The translations under genes were made by a program, and so were the position numbers. The notes below the pieces were generated by a model that searched no databases, was not told where the DNA came from, and saw only the letters and a list, made by a program, of their open reading frames with translations. From positions 1,224,001 through 1,288,000 of the forward strand of contig NZ_CP044230.1 of the NCBI RefSeq assembly GCF_008727815.1: DNA of 64,000 nucleotides. The letters are read 5' to 3'. Positions 1 through 9,289 of the stretch are shown piece by piece (position 1 is the first letter of the stretch; the number at the start of each line of letters is the position of its first letter). This stretch comes from Streptococcus sp. LPB0220 (lineage in GTDB: Bacteria > Bacillota > Bacilli > Lactobacillales > Streptococcaceae).

Positions 1-506
1 GACTTGACATTCAAAACTTCTATTTTCCCAGACTTGCCAGCATCCAGTTTTTTCCAATCAATGGTCATAAAGACACCATACCACTTGAGAGTGTCTTGGT
101 GGCGAATGGCACCCGATTCCGGAGATCTCTCCCACAAATACTCAATCGTTCCCTGATAGTGTAGGGAGATATAGGACATGAGACTCTTGGCTTGAGGATA
201 GAGAAATTCTTCTACCTCAAAACAAGCTTGGCGGATCCTTTCAAGACTTTCCTGACAAGCTTCCCTGACTTGGCCAACGAAATTTCCTTGTAGCTGTTCC
301 AGATGGATCTGGATATACTCGTCCCCTGTATCCTGATCATAGACCTGAAAAGAAATCTTCTGGTCGCAGACACGGACCTTTAAGAGAAAAGTTTCCGATA
401 AGACGGGGCACTGGTATTCATAGCCTGCTTCTCTCTTTCCAAATCCGTAAGCCAATCCCTTTTCTGGCTGAAAAGTGTACCGGTCAAAATAATGCTCTAA
501 AAACAT
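1..506 (-). CDS. YjbR/MmcQ-family protein, C-terminus cut by window edge
   Basis: The frame is open from an ATG at 506 down to base 1, so the C-terminus lies outside the window. About 168 residues are visible. The N-terminal ~85 residues (FDRYTFQPEKGLAYGFGK...) form an extension I recall from streptococcal homologues. The following part (YPQAKSLMSYI, YLWERSPESGAIRH, KWYGVFMTIDW) matches the core pattern of YjbR/MmcQ fold proteins, often called DNA-binding-like, whose cellular role is unsettled. The start at 506 is preferred over an in-frame ATG at 524 because AAGGGAG lies just upstream of 506, while 524 has no ribosome binding site. Family assignment is from motif memory. Confidence 0.65.
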   Translation of the reverse strand, partial: MFLEHYFDRYTFQPEKGLAYGFGKREAGYEYQCPVLSETFLLKVRVCDQKISFQVYDQDTGDEYIQIHLEQLQGNFVGQVREACQESLERIRQACFEVEEFLYPQAKSLMSYISLHYQGTIEYLWERSPESGAIRHQDTLKWYGVFMTIDWKKLDAGKSGKIEVLNVK

Positions 507-609
507 TTCCTCTCCCTTATTCATTTTTGCACTAGAAGAGGCTGGAAACAACGTCCCCAACCTTGATAACGGATCTTCATAACTACTTCAAGCAGTGATC
601 GTTTCTTTT

Positions 610-1245
610 TTAAAACACGATGCGCGTGCCATGCAGTTGACAAACGCCCAATTGCTCCAAAAAGAGCTGACGATTGTCAAGGGTCACACCTCCACCTGGC
701 AGGATCTGTATCTTTCCCTTAGCCGCATCTAATAAACGATGGTAGTGTTCAAAACGTTGCTCTAGTGGGTCACCTGGACTTCCAGCTCGTGTTAAAATGC
801 GGGCTACACCCTGATCAGAAAGCCACTCAATCGCTTCTAGCTGATCTGTATGAGCTAACTCATCAAAGGCCATATGAAAGACTACCTCTGCCTCTCCACA
901 GGCTGCTAGTAAAAGCTGCATGACCTTCTGATCCAACTTTCGATCCCTCGTCAACGCACCCAGCACAAAACAAGTAACCCCTATTTCTTTCGCAGCACGA
1001 ATATCCGTCAGCATAGTTTCGACTTCCAGATCAGTGTAGACAAAATCGCCACCACGGGGCCGGATAATGACACATAGATCCACGGACTTCTCTCTTGTCA
1101 GTTTGATTGCTTCATTGATCACACCTATACTCGGTGTGGTCCCTCCTACTGCCAAGTTGTCGCACAGTTCAATGCGACCTGCCCCAGCAGCAATCGCCTT
1201 ATCAATATAAGTTAAATTCTCTGCACAAAATTCAAAGACAAGCAT
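610..1245 (-). CDS. cutC: CutC family protein
   Basis: A 211-residue TIM-barrel protein of the CutC family, historically linked to copper homeostasis although the biochemical role is uncertain. The family signatures are visible: FEFCAEN at the start, AGAGRIELCDNLAVGGTTPS near residues 20-40, and IIRPRGGDF near 60-67. Length is close to that of CutC proteins lacking the C-terminal extension. GGAG lies 5 nt before the ATG at 1245. It is transcribed after the YpmS-like gene with a 21-bp gap, so the two are probably co-transcribed. Nothing regulatory for copper was seen. Confidence 0.88.
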   Translation of the reverse strand: MLVFEFCAENLTYIDKAIAAGAGRIELCDNLAVGGTTPSIGVINEAIKLTREKSVDLCVIIRPRGGDFVYTDLEVETMLTDIRAAKEIGVTCFVLGALTRDRKLDQKVMQLLLAACGEAEVVFHMAFDELAHTDQLEAIEWLSDQGVARILTRAGSPGDPLEQRFEHYHRLLDAAKGKIQILPGGGVTLDNRQLFLEQLGVCQLHGTRIVF

Positions 1246-1266
1246 GACAACTCCAATTACAAAGAC

Positions 1267-1869
1267 TTAAAACAAGGATATACTAACCGTTACCTTCGCA
1301 TTGCCATTTTCCACTCTCGCTTTTGAGATACTATAGCCTGCTTGAGGGATCTCAAGGGTGATTTGATCACCATTCACTGTGAAGCCGCCTCCATTTTGAT
1401 TGGATTGATCCTTCAAATAGTTGAGAACCAAGAATTTTGGAATAGGCATTTTCCCTAATTTAGCACTGGTCACGGTCAAATTCATGACATTGTTTTCGAC
1501 TTGGCCAGTCATGGTTAAATCTAGATAGCTATCAACTGGCCCTAATGATACAGGAACTTTGACGTGAAGGTCATTGCCATCCATTCCTAGTGCTATCCTT
1601 TGGTAGTCAGAATTGTCAAGGGCAGAACCAGCACTTGTTTTTACGACCTGACTCAATTGCACTGAATTGAGACTTAGCTCAGTTGAGAGTCCTTCAGTGC
1701 TCACAGAGGCATTTGAAACAGCATTTTGAGCCAGCTCAATCAAAGAACTCCCTGCCTGCACATTTCTCAGTTGCTCCCCTTCAGGAATAGATCCAGGGAC
1801 CAACAAGATCACTAATAAAATAAATAAAACGATCACCATGCCAATCAGGCGTCTTATCCACTTAAACAT
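1267..1869 (-). CDS. YpmS-like (DUF2140) membrane-anchored protein
   Basis: A 200-residue protein with one N-terminal membrane helix (about residues 8-28, rich in I/V/L) and an extracellular domain. The LGKMPIPKFLVLNYL segment and the alternating-hydrophobic beta-rich ending resemble DUF2140/YpmS proteins, which have no established biochemical function. Start 1869 is chosen because GGAGGA lies 4 nt upstream; a longer frame from a TTG at 1881 would overlap that site. It precedes cutC. A copy of the ~180-bp repeat lies upstream, between it and the nucleoside permease gene. Family call is moderate; lipid-binding or envelope roles would be speculation. Confidence 0.55.
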   Translation of the reverse strand: MFKWIRRLIGMVIVLFILLVILLVPGSIPEGEQLRNVQAGSSLIELAQNAVSNASVSTEGLSTELSLNSVQLSQVVKTSAGSALDNSDYQRIALGMDGNDLHVKVPVSLGPVDSYLDLTMTGQVENNVMNLTVTSAKLGKMPIPKFLVLNYLKDQSNQNGGGFTVNGDQITLEIPQAGYSISKARVENGNAKVTVSISLF

Positions 1870-1957
1870 CTGCTCCTCCAATACGTGAAAAGTTGTATTC
1901 TTATTGTACCCTAAATCTAAAGAAATTGCGACTAAGAGGGGCCTTTAGAAAGCAAAA

Positions 1958-2137
1958 GAGAGCGTGGGACAGAAATCGGTAATTCGTTAGAATTCGATTT
2001 CGTCGTCCCACCTCCGCACAGTTGAGTAGGGCTGTAAAAGCTTATAAAATCAGCGTAGTAGAGCCCACTCAACCACTGCGTCTTACTCGACAATCCAAAA
2101 ACAATTGAGAGGCTAGGACTTTTGTCCCAACCTCTCT
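1958..2137 (+). repeat. ~180-bp three-hairpin intergenic repeat, copy 1
   Basis: First of five near-identical copies (others near 15814, 32819, 43452 and 59887). Three inverted-repeat modules follow one another. The first is GTGGGAC...GTCCCAC with inner GAAATCG/CGATTTC and AATTC/GAATT. The second is TGAGTAGGGCT...AGCCCACTCA. The third is GAGGCTAGGAC-TTTT-GTCCCAACCTC. This copy ends 7 bp from the stop of the downstream permease gene, with its third hairpin facing that stop. It is neither BOX nor RUP as I remember those pneumococcal repeats. Confidence 0.93.
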
Positions 2138-2144
2138 CTGTGCA

Positions 2145-3101
2145 TTATTTCGATTTAATGTAGTTAACACCATCTGCTTTTGGTGCAACTGCTTGTCCAA
2201 AGAAGGCTGCCAAGACAACCATGGTCAAGACGTAAGGCGCAATTTGCAAGTAGATAGATGGGATACCTTTAAGCAAAGGCAATTGATTCCCGATAACAGC
2301 CAAACTTTGTGAAGCTCCAAAGAAGAGACTAGCAAGCATGGCCCCGATTGGATTCCATTTCCCGAAAATCATAGCCGCGAGAGCGATAAATCCAGGACCT
2401 ACAATAGTAGTTACTGCGAAGTTAACAGAAACTGACTGAGCGTAAATGGCTCCTCCGATTCCTGCTAGGGCACCAGAGATCATCACTCCTAAGTAGCGCA
2501 TTCTATATACATTGATTCCCAATGTATCTGCTGCTTGTGGGTGTTCACCAACTGAACGAAGACGCAATCCAAATTTCGTCTTGAACATGACGAACCAAGC
2601 AAAGAATGAGAAGAGAATTGCAACCCAGCCGATGATGCTGGCATTGTTGAAGAAAATATCCCCAATCACCGGAATTTTAGATAAGACCGGAATAGATGTC
2701 TTCCCAAAGGCAACTTTGATATTATCAGTTTGTCCCTTGTTGTACATTGCTTTAACTAGAAAGACGGCTAATGGAGGGGCCATCAAGTTCAATACTGTAC
2801 CTGAAACGATATGGTCAGCACGGAAATGAATGGTTGCCACCGCGTGGATCAAGGAGAAAATTACTCCGATTCCTGCAGCAACAATCAAGGACAACCATGG
2901 TGTCAAATTCCCTAAGGTAGGCTCAAAAGTCAAGTTAAAGATAATTCCTGAGAAGGCTCCCATAACCATGATTCCTTCAAGGCCAACGTTAACAACCCCA
3001 GCGTGTTCTGAGTATGCTCCTCCGATACTTGTGAAGATCAGCGGCGCCGCATACACAATCATAGAGGAAACAAGAATACTTAAAATCGTTACAATACTCA
3101 T
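2145..3101 (-). CDS. Nucleoside ABC transporter permease (second subunit)
   Basis: A 318-residue polytopic permease of the BmpA/RnsBACD/Nup nucleoside transporter type, with about eight to nine hydrophobic segments. GGAYSEHAGVVNVGLEGIM near the N-terminus and GLRLRSVGEHPQAADTLGI (about 180-198) are typical of this branch-chain-like permease family. Its ATG overlaps the stop of the preceding permease gene by one base (TAATG), indicating translational coupling. It is the last gene of the salvage operon; repeat copy 1 follows directly and could terminate the transcript. In S. mutans the equivalent system is RnsBACD; specificity here is inferred from family and neighbours. Confidence 0.9.
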   Translation of the reverse strand: MSIVTILSILVSSMIVYAAPLIFTSIGGAYSEHAGVVNVGLEGIMVMGAFSGIIFNLTFEPTLGNLTPWLSLIVAAGIGVIFSLIHAVATIHFRADHIVSGTVLNLMAPPLAVFLVKAMYNKGQTDNIKVAFGKTSIPVLSKIPVIGDIFFNNASIIGWVAILFSFFAWFVMFKTKFGLRLRSVGEHPQAADTLGINVYRMRYLGVMISGALAGIGGAIYAQSVSVNFAVTTIVGPGFIALAAMIFGKWNPIGAMLASLFFGASQSLAVIGNQLPLLKGIPSIYLQIAPYVLTMVVLAAFFGQAVAPKADGVNYIKSK

Positions 3102-4162
3102 TAGTTTGCTCCTCCTTTTTTAGCTGATCGCATCGAGATCATCTTTTCGATAATGTAGTGGGCACATACGAAGAAGATAATAGATGCTGTCACAATTTGA
3201 ACGACTTCTTCAGGGATGGCAGCCGGCTTCATACCAACTCCCCCAATTTGAAGTGCTCCAAACAAGAAGGCAGCAAATGGAATACCAATTGGTGAATTCA
3301 TCGCAAGAAGGGCTACGGCCATTCCGTTAAATCCAACACTCATCGAGCTGGTTTGAACGTAGACATTTGAGTAAATACCCAGACCTTCTGCTACCCCACC
3401 AATACCAGCAAGAGCACCAGAAATGATCATAGAAAGGATAATGGTCCGTTTTGCAGACATCCCTGCGTATTCTGCCGCATTCGCATTGAGACCAACGGCA
3501 CGGATTTCAAAACCAAGTGTTGTTTTCTTCATCAAGAACCAGATGACCACCACTGCGATGATGGCAAAGAAGATCCCGATGTTCATTTGTGATTTGTCTG
3601 TCAAATTACGCAACCACTCTGTTTGGTAGACAGCGTTGGCTCCCACATCAATGGTTGAGTCCTTGTTTTTCATCAAGGAAGCTGGGAAGCTATGAATCAA
3701 GGCATTCCCACCATAGAGAACAATGTAGTTCATCATAATGGTGATAATGACCTCACTGGTTCCGAGATAGGCACGAAGGAAACCAGGAATCGCTCCAATA
3801 AATCCACCTGCAATAGCCGCAATCAAAACGGTCATCGGAATCATCAGTAAGCGAGGCATATTTGGGAAGGAGAGGGCAAACCAAGTCGCCATGATCCATC
3901 CTGCAAAAGCCTGACCAGGAAGTCCAACGTTAAAGAAGCCGGCCCGGCTAGCTACTGAAAATCCAAGAGCAACCAAAATCAGTGGCCCCATGGCACGGGA
4001 AATATTTCCCCAACTCTTAATCGAACCAAAGGCTTTTTTAAACAGCAATTCATATCCCCAAAGGGCATCATAGCTGAAGGCCCACATAATAATGGCACCC
4101 AAGACCAATCCTAAAAGGACAGACACCAATGGAACGGCAATTTGTTTTAAATTCTTATTCAT
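3101..4162 (-). CDS. Nucleoside ABC transporter permease (first subunit)
   Basis: A 353-residue membrane permease, partner of the permease at 2145-3101. It carries LGFSVASRAGFFNVGLPGQ (about 62-80) and GFEIRAVGLNANAAEYAG (about 220-237), the cytoplasmic loop that contacts the ATPase in this family. It starts inside the end of the ATPase gene (8-bp overlap) and ends with a TAATG overlap into the next permease. A heterodimeric permease, one double-domain ATPase and one lipoprotein give a complete nucleoside importer. Predicted to sit in the cytoplasmic membrane. Confidence 0.9.
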   Translation of the reverse strand: MNKNLKQIAVPLVSVLLGLVLGAIIMWAFSYDALWGYELLFKKAFGSIKSWGNISRAMGPLILVALGFSVASRAGFFNVGLPGQAFAGWIMATWFALSFPNMPRLLMIPMTVLIAAIAGGFIGAIPGFLRAYLGTSEVIITIMMNYIVLYGGNALIHSFPASLMKNKDSTIDVGANAVYQTEWLRNLTDKSQMNIGIFFAIIAVVVIWFLMKKTTLGFEIRAVGLNANAAEYAGMSAKRTIILSMIISGALAGIGGVAEGLGIYSNVYVQTSSMSVGFNGMAVALLAMNSPIGIPFAAFLFGALQIGGVGMKPAAIPEEVVQIVTASIIFFVCAHYIIEKMISMRSAKKGGAN

Positions 4163-5690
4163 TTGATGCTCCCTCCTTTACTTGGCCTCCTGCCATGAGG
4201 ATTCCAAGTTCTTGCTTATTCGTTGTTTCAGGGGTTACGATCCCTTGGATCTTCCCATCATGAATAACCGCAATACGGTCAGAAACATTCAAAATTTCAT
4301 CTAATTCAAAGCTGACAACCAGAACGGCTTTTCCATTATCCCGTTCTTGGATCAAACGTTTGTGGATATATTCAATCGCTCCGACGTCCAAACCACGAGT
4401 TGGCTGGCTGACGATCAAGAGATCTGGATCGCGATCGATTTCCCGAGCGATAATGGCTTTTTGCTGGTTTCCTCCAGAAAGAGCCTTAGCTGGTACCACT
4501 TCACTAGCTGCACGAACGTCAAACTCTTCCATCAACTTCTTGGCATAAGAGGTAATATTTGGATAATTCAAAATACCATTCTTGCTAAGAGGTTCTTTAT
4601 AGTAAGTTTGAAGAGCAATGTTTTCAGAGATCATCATATCAAGGACTAAACCATCCCGGTGACGGTCTTCAGGGACGTGTCCTACCTTCATTTCTGTGAT
4701 TTGACGTGGGCGAAGTCCTACAACATCCTTGCCTTTAATCTTGATTGAACCGGATTTTACCTTCCGCAGACCTGTAATGGCTTGGATCAACTCAGATTGA
4801 CCATTTCCATCAATCCCTGCGATCCCAACGATTTCACCAGTACGAAGTTCTAAGGAAAGATTCTTAACAGCTGGGACTCCCCGATTTTCATTCACGACCA
4901 AGTTTTCGATCGACAAGACCACTTCTTTTGGTTCAGAAGGGCCTTTTTCAGTCTTAAAGGAAACAGAACGACCGACCATCATTTCGGCCAAGTCTTGGTT
5001 GGTTGCTCCACCAATCTCGACTGTCTCAATCGATTTACCACGACGGATAACCGTTACGCGGTCTGAAACAGCACGGATTTCATCCAACTTGTGCGTAATC
5101 AAGATGATTGATTTTCCTTCATTCGCCAAGTTTTTCATGATTGTCATCAATTCTTCGATTTCAGCTGGTGTCAACACTGCAGTTGGTTCATCGAAGATTA
5201 GGATGTCGGCTCCACGATAAAGCGTCTTTAAGATTTCCACACGTTGCTGCGCACCAACGGAAATATCCTCAACTTTAGCATTTGGATCTACTGCCAAGCC
5301 ATATTTTTTAGACAATTCAAGGATATCTTGACCGGCTTTTTTAAGGTCCAAAATACCATGCTTCGTGGTTTCAGAACCAAGGATGATATTTTCAGCAACA
5401 GTGAAGGCTTCAACCAACATAAAGTGTTGGTGCACCATTCCAATCCCTAAAGAAGCTGCTTTTGAAGGTGAGTCTAGGTTAACAGTATTTCCATTTACCA
5501 CGATGTCTCCGCTTGTTGGTTCCAACAAACCAGCCAGCATATTCATCAGGGTAGATTTTCCCGCACCATTTTCTCCAAGAAGTGCATGGATTTCACCTTT
5601 GCGCAACTGAAGATTAATCTTGTCATTTGCTACAAAGTCACCAAATTTTTTGGTAATCTCACGCATTTCGATGACATATTCATGTGTCAT
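4155..5690 (-). CDS. Nucleoside ABC transporter, double ATP-binding protein
   Basis: A 511-residue protein with two ABC ATPase domains in tandem, as in ribose and nucleoside importers. Domain 1 has Walker A GENGAGKS (about residues 40), a divergent signature DISVGAQQRVEIL and Walker B ILIFDEPTAVLTP. Domain 2 has a degenerate Walker A GIDGNGQSEL, signature LSGGNQQKAIIARE and LLIVSQPTRGLD in place of a canonical Walker B, so the second site is degenerate as usual in this family. The start at 5690 is preferred because AAAGGA lies 9 nt upstream; an in-frame TTG at 5708 is less likely. It energises uptake with the two permeases and the BmpA-type lipoprotein. Confidence 0.92.
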   Translation of the reverse strand: MTHEYVIEMREITKKFGDFVANDKINLQLRKGEIHALLGENGAGKSTLMNMLAGLLEPTSGDIVVNGNTVNLDSPSKAASLGIGMVHQHFMLVEAFTVAENIILGSETTKHGILDLKKAGQDILELSKKYGLAVDPNAKVEDISVGAQQRVEILKTLYRGADILIFDEPTAVLTPAEIEELMTIMKNLANEGKSIILITHKLDEIRAVSDRVTVIRRGKSIETVEIGGATNQDLAEMMVGRSVSFKTEKGPSEPKEVVLSIENLVVNENRGVPAVKNLSLELRTGEIVGIAGIDGNGQSELIQAITGLRKVKSGSIKIKGKDVVGLRPRQITEMKVGHVPEDRHRDGLVLDMMISENIALQTYYKEPLSKNGILNYPNITSYAKKLMEEFDVRAASEVVPAKALSGGNQQKAIIAREIDRDPDLLIVSQPTRGLDVGAIEYIHKRLIQERDNGKAVLVVSFELDEILNVSDRIAVIHDGKIQGIVTPETTNKQELGILMAGGQVKEGASNE

Positions 5691-5720
5691 GTAGGTGTTT
5701 CCTTTCAAAAATTTTTTATT

Positions 5721-5758
5721 TCAATAAAATCTGTTAGACAACTAACAGATTTTATTGA
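5721..5758 (-). terminator. Long perfect hairpin between the lipoprotein and ATPase genes
   Basis: A 17-bp perfect inverted repeat with a 4-nt loop lies in the 128-bp gap between the BmpA-type lipoprotein gene and the ATPase gene. A second smaller hairpin (GGCCCT/AGGGCC, near 5788-5810) sits closer to the lipoprotein stop. There is no immediate U-run after the large stem, so it is more likely a partial terminator or an mRNA-stabilising 3' structure than a strong terminator. Such an element would let the binding protein be made in excess over the membrane subunits, which is common for ABC importers. Function is inferred. Confidence 0.6.
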
Positions 5759-5818
5759 GACAAAAATGTCTCACTTTAAAAGAAACGGCCCTTATAGGGA
5801 GGGCCGCCCAATCAAATA

Positions 5819-6880
5819 TTATTTTTCAGGAACTTTAAGAGACCCATCAAGGATTTTAGCTTTGGCATCTTCGACAGCTTTTTTAGCATCTGCAGAAAGG
5901 TTGTCAGTTGTCAAATCAACTCCACCATCTTTCAAGCTATAAGTAATCACTTTACCGCCAGGGAATTTACCATCAGCAGTTTTCTTAGCCAAGTCTTTTA
6001 CAGATTCTCCGACTTTCTTCAAGCTTGAAGCCAATACAAAGTTAGATTTTTTACCATCTTTAGAAGTGTATTCACCTTCAGCTTTTTGGTCACGGTCAAC
6101 ACCAAGAACCCAAACTTTTTCGTCTTCATTTTTCTTCTCGTTCAAGTCTTTAGCTTCAGAGAAGACACCTGCACCAGTACCACCAGCTACTTGGTAGATA
6201 ACGTCTGCACCTGCAGCATATTGTGCAGCAGCAATTGTTTTACCTTTCGCAGAGTCACCGAATGAACCAGCGTAGTCTACTTGAACTTTGATAGATGGGT
6301 CAACAGATTTAACACCAGCTTCAAATCCAGCGCGGAAACGAGTGATAACTTCACTTTCCATACCACCTACAAAACCAACTTGTTTAGTTTTTGTAGTTTT
6401 CGCAGCAGCGATACCAGCAAGGTAACCAGCTTCGTTATCGGCATAAACAGCAGATGCTACGTTCTTTTGTCCTTCAATACGGTCATCGATGATGACATAG
6501 TTCACATCTTGGTTGTCTTTTGCAGCTTTTTTAACAGAGTCGCTCAAGGCAAAACCAACACCAAAGATCAATTTGTAGTCGTTAGAAACAGCTTCATCAA
6601 GGTTTGTCGCATATTGAGATTCATCTGTTGATTGGAAGTAGTCAAATCCGTTCCCTTTAGAAAGACCGTTTTCTTTCCCCCAAGCTTGCAAACCTTCCCA
6701 AGCAGATTGGTTGAATGATTTGTCATCCACACCACCAGTATCGGTAATAATAGCAGCTTTCAAATCAGTTTTTGATTCTGAGTTTGCGCTATCTTTTTTA
6801 GACGCACGATTTCCACATGCTGCAAGTCCGATAGCAGCGACAGTTACTAGACCAAGGCCTAGCCATTGTTTCTTGTTCAT
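5819..6880 (-). CDS. BmpA-family nucleoside-binding lipoprotein
   Basis: A 353-residue exported lipoprotein. The signal peptide ends in a lipobox IGLAACG with the lipidated Cys at about residue 22, followed by a Ser/Lys-rich linker. The mature part has the BMP/Med family pattern: AIITDTGGVDDKSFNQSAWEGL, FGVGFALSDSV, VGFVGGMESEVITRFRAGFEAGV and QVAGGTGAGVF. The start at 6880 follows AGGAGGTTCAGTA; an upstream in-frame ATG at 6910 is rejected because it precedes that site. It is the extracellular receptor for the nucleoside importer encoded just downstream. Substrates in related systems are purine and pyrimidine ribonucleosides and deoxynucleosides. Confidence 0.93.
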   Translation of the reverse strand: MNKKQWLGLGLVTVAAIGLAACGNRASKKDSANSESKTDLKAAIITDTGGVDDKSFNQSAWEGLQAWGKENGLSKGNGFDYFQSTDESQYATNLDEAVSNDYKLIFGVGFALSDSVKKAAKDNQDVNYVIIDDRIEGQKNVASAVYADNEAGYLAGIAAAKTTKTKQVGFVGGMESEVITRFRAGFEAGVKSVDPSIKVQVDYAGSFGDSAKGKTIAAAQYAAGADVIYQVAGGTGAGVFSEAKDLNEKKNEDEKVWVLGVDRDQKAEGEYTSKDGKKSNFVLASSLKKVGESVKDLAKKTADGKFPGGKVITYSLKDGGVDLTTDNLSADAKKAVEDAKAKILDGSLKVPEK

Positions 6881-6955
6881 TACTGAACCTCCTAAATTAT
6901 TGTGCAACATTGTTGCGAAGTATTGAAAGGGTCAAAAGACCGCCTCACAGACCTA

Positions 6956-7345
6956 TTAAGTCAGGTCTGTAAAGGAATATGGAAGTAATTCCTTGACCGT
7001 CATCACGACCGTCGATTTATCTTTAGATACTAAGGTTACAGGAAGGTCTGGCTCAAAAAATTCAGCCATGACCTGGCGACAAGCACCACATGGAGAGATG
7101 GGCTTTTCTGTTTGCCCGTAGATAATGAGCTCTTTGAAATCGCGAGCTCCTTCAGAAACAGCTTTAAAAATGGCTGTCCGTTCTCCACAGTTGGTTAAAC
7201 CAAAACTGGCATTTTCGATATTAACCCCTGTATAGATTTCTCCATCCTTCGTTAGCAGTACAGCTCCAATTGGGAAATGAGAGTAAGGCACATAGGCTTG
7301 TTTACTCACTTCAACTGCTAAGTCAATCAACTCAGTAGTCGCCAT
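6956..7345 (-). CDS. cdd: Cytidine deaminase
   Basis: A 129-residue homotetrameric-type zinc cytidine deaminase that converts cytidine and deoxycytidine to uridine and deoxyuridine. Zinc ligands and catalytic Glu are visible in NCGERTA (about residues 52-58) and SPCGACRQV (about 85-93). Its ATG lies inside the last codons of deoC (14-bp overlap) with AAGGAAAGG upstream, so translation is probably coupled. It feeds uridines to the nucleoside phosphorylase of the same operon. Confidence 0.96.
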   Translation of the reverse strand: MATTELIDLAVEVSKQAYVPYSHFPIGAVLLTKDGEIYTGVNIENASFGLTNCGERTAIFKAVSEGARDFKELIIYGQTEKPISPCGACRQVMAEFFEPDLPVTLVSKDKSTVVMTVKELLPYSFTDLT

Positions 7346-7994
7346 GAGCCACCTTTCCTTCCATGATGGCTACACCAGAAGAAGTCCCAATACGGGTCGC
7401 ACCAGCTTCGATAAAAGCAAGAGCATCTTCATAAGAGCGAGCACCACCAGAAGCTTTAACACCCATGTCGGGTCCAACAGTTTGACGCATTAAGGCCACA
7501 TCTTCTACCGTTGCTCCTCCAGTTGAAAAGCCAGTTGAAGTCTTCACAAAGTCTGCGCCAGCTGACTTAGCAATTTGGCAAGCAACGATCTTTTCATCAT
7601 CTGATAAGAGACAAGTCTCAATGATGACTTTGACCAGCTTATCACCGCTCGCTTCGACTACAGCTTGGATATCTTCCTCAACTAGTGCTAAATTCTTAGA
7701 CTTAAGAGCCCCGATATTAATGACCATGTCAATCTCATCGGCACCATTTTGAATCGCATTTTTTGTTTCACACGCTTTGACAAATGGTGTATTTGCTCCT
7801 AAAGGAAAACCAATGACGGTACAAACTTTAACGTCTGAATCACGCAAGCCCTCAGTCGCAAAATTCACCCATGTCGGGTTCACACAGACACTCGCAAAAT
7901 CATAAGCCTTAGCTTCTTCGATCAGCTTTTCGATCTGTTCTTGTTGCGCATCTGGTTTTAAAAGAGTGTGATCGATATATTTATTTAACTTCAT
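7332..7994 (-). CDS. deoC: Deoxyribose-phosphate aldolase
   Basis: A 220-residue class I aldolase that cleaves 2-deoxyribose-5-phosphate to glyceraldehyde-3-phosphate and acetaldehyde. The Schiff-base lysine lies in [11 protein letters not shown] (about residues 147-157). DHTLLKPDA at the N-terminus and [15 protein letters not shown] near 180 are family hallmarks. GGAG precedes the ATG by 5 nt. It follows pdp by 17 bp, so deoxyribose-1-phosphate from phosphorolysis can, after isomerisation, be channelled to glycolysis. No phosphopentomutase is in the window. Confidence 0.96.
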   Translation of the reverse strand: MKLNKYIDHTLLKPDAQQEQIEKLIEEAKAYDFASVCVNPTWVNFATEGLRDSDVKVCTVIGFPLGANTPFVKACETKNAIQNGADEIDMVINIGALKSKNLALVEEDIQAVVEASGDKLVKVIIETCLLSDDEKIVACQIAKSAGADFVKTSTGFSTGGATVEDVALMRQTVGPDMGVKASGGARSYEDALAFIEAGATRIGTSSGVAIMEGKVAHGDY

Positions 7995-8011
7995 ACAATC
8001 TCCTGAGCTGC

Positions 8012-9289
8012 TTAAGATATTATTTCAATAATTTCTTTAACGCTTTCAGCCCTTTCTAGTATTTTAACATTTTTTTTGAATTCTGTAACTCTTTCTTGTG
8101 AATTTTTTTCATTCATGAAAATACGGGCAATGCGTTCCCCTTTTTTGACGTGCTCTCCCACTTTTTTGTCAAACACAATCCCTGTTTCGTAATCGAGGGG
8201 ATCTGATTTGACAGCACGGCCAGCACCCAAGCGCATGGCAAACAAGCCAAACTCCATGGCAGGTAAAGCAGCAATGACGCCATCTTTGTCCGCTGTTACT
8301 TCAAGGACCTGATCCACTTTGACGGGACGATGCAAATCTTCTAAGTCTCCACCTTGAGCCGCGACCATTTCTTCAAACTTCGCTAAAGCTTGACCATTGG
8401 TCAAGTGTTCATGAATGGCTTCAATCGATTGATCTACATTGGCCAATTTCAACATGATTTGTGCTAATTCACAAATAAACTCTGTGACATCAGCACGCCC
8501 CTGTCCTTTTAGAATATCCAGGGCTTCCAAAATCTCTAAACGATTACCAATGCTGGTTCCCAAAGGTTGGCTCATATCTGTAATGACAGCGATGGTTTTC
8601 CGACCCACTGCATTTCCAAGATCCACCATGGTACGGGCTAAGCGACGAGCATCCTCAATATTCTTCATAAAGGCACCCTCGCCCACTGTCACGTCCAAAA
8701 GAATGGCATCCGCACCAGCAGCAATTTTCTTACTCATGACGGAGCTAGCAATCAAAGGAATGGTATCCACTGTCGCCGTTACATCACGCAGAGCATACAA
8801 GAGTTTGTCTGCTTTTACGAGTTGGTCGGATTGACCAATGACCGATAAGCCGATCTCCTGCACCTGCTGGATAAATTCCTCTTGAGTCCGTTCAATCTGA
8901 AAGCCTTTAATGGATTCCAACTTATCGATGGTCCCACCTGTGTGGCCTAAGCCACGACCACTCATTTTGGCAACCGGCACTCCGAAACTCGCAACCAAAG
9001 GCACCAAGACCAAGGTCACCTTGTCTCCCACACCACCAGTCGAATGTTTGTCTACCTTGATTCCTGGAATAGCTGACAGATCAAACTGTTGCCCTGTTCG
9101 GACCATCTTCATGGTCATATGAGAAATTTCTTCCGTCGTCATCCCTTTAAAATAAACGGCCATAGCAAAAGCGGACATTTGGTAATCTGGAACCGTTCCA
9201 GCCACATAGCCCTCAATCAGCCATTCAATTTCTTCCTTGTTTAAGGCAAGACCATCTCTTTTTTTCTGAATGATATCTACTGCTCTCAT
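8012..9289 (-). CDS. pdp: Pyrimidine-nucleoside phosphorylase
   Basis: A 425-residue nucleoside phosphorylase II family enzyme that phosphorolyses uridine, deoxyuridine or thymidine to base plus (deoxy)ribose-1-phosphate. The phosphate-binding glycine-rich stretch [14 protein letters not shown] (about 81-94) and the motif [18 protein letters not shown] (about 108-125) are intact, and a C-terminal biotinyl-like alpha/beta domain follows from about 335. Its first codons overlap the methyltransferase stop by 4 bp (ATGA). Length equals that of Bacillus Pdp. It sits at the head of the salvage pathway encoded downstream. Confidence 0.94.
   Translation of the reverse strand: MRAVDIIQKKRDGLALNKEEIEWLIEGYVAGTVPDYQMSAFAMAVYFKGMTTEEISHMTMKMVRTGQQFDLSAIPGIKVDKHSTGGVGDKVTLVLVPLVASFGVPVAKMSGRGLGHTGGTIDKLESIKGFQIERTQEEFIQQVQEIGLSVIGQSDQLVKADKLLYALRDVTATVDTIPLIASSVMSKKIAAGADAILLDVTVGEGAFMKNIEDARRLARTMVDLGNAVGRKTIAVITDMSQPLGTSIGNRLEILEALDILKGQGRADVTEFICELAQIMLKLANVDQSIEAIHEHLTNGQALAKFEEMVAAQGGDLEDLHRPVKVDQVLEVTADKDGVIAALPAMEFGLFAMRLGAGRAVKSDPLDYETGIVFDKKVGEHVKKGERIARIFMNEKNSQERVTEFKKNVKILERAESVKEIIEIIS

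Noticed and set aside
525..609. Possible remnant of the ~180-bp repeat (GAGGCTGGAAACAACGTCCCC)
   Set aside because: Only a few bases resemble the third module; the hairpin is not preserved, so no claim is made.
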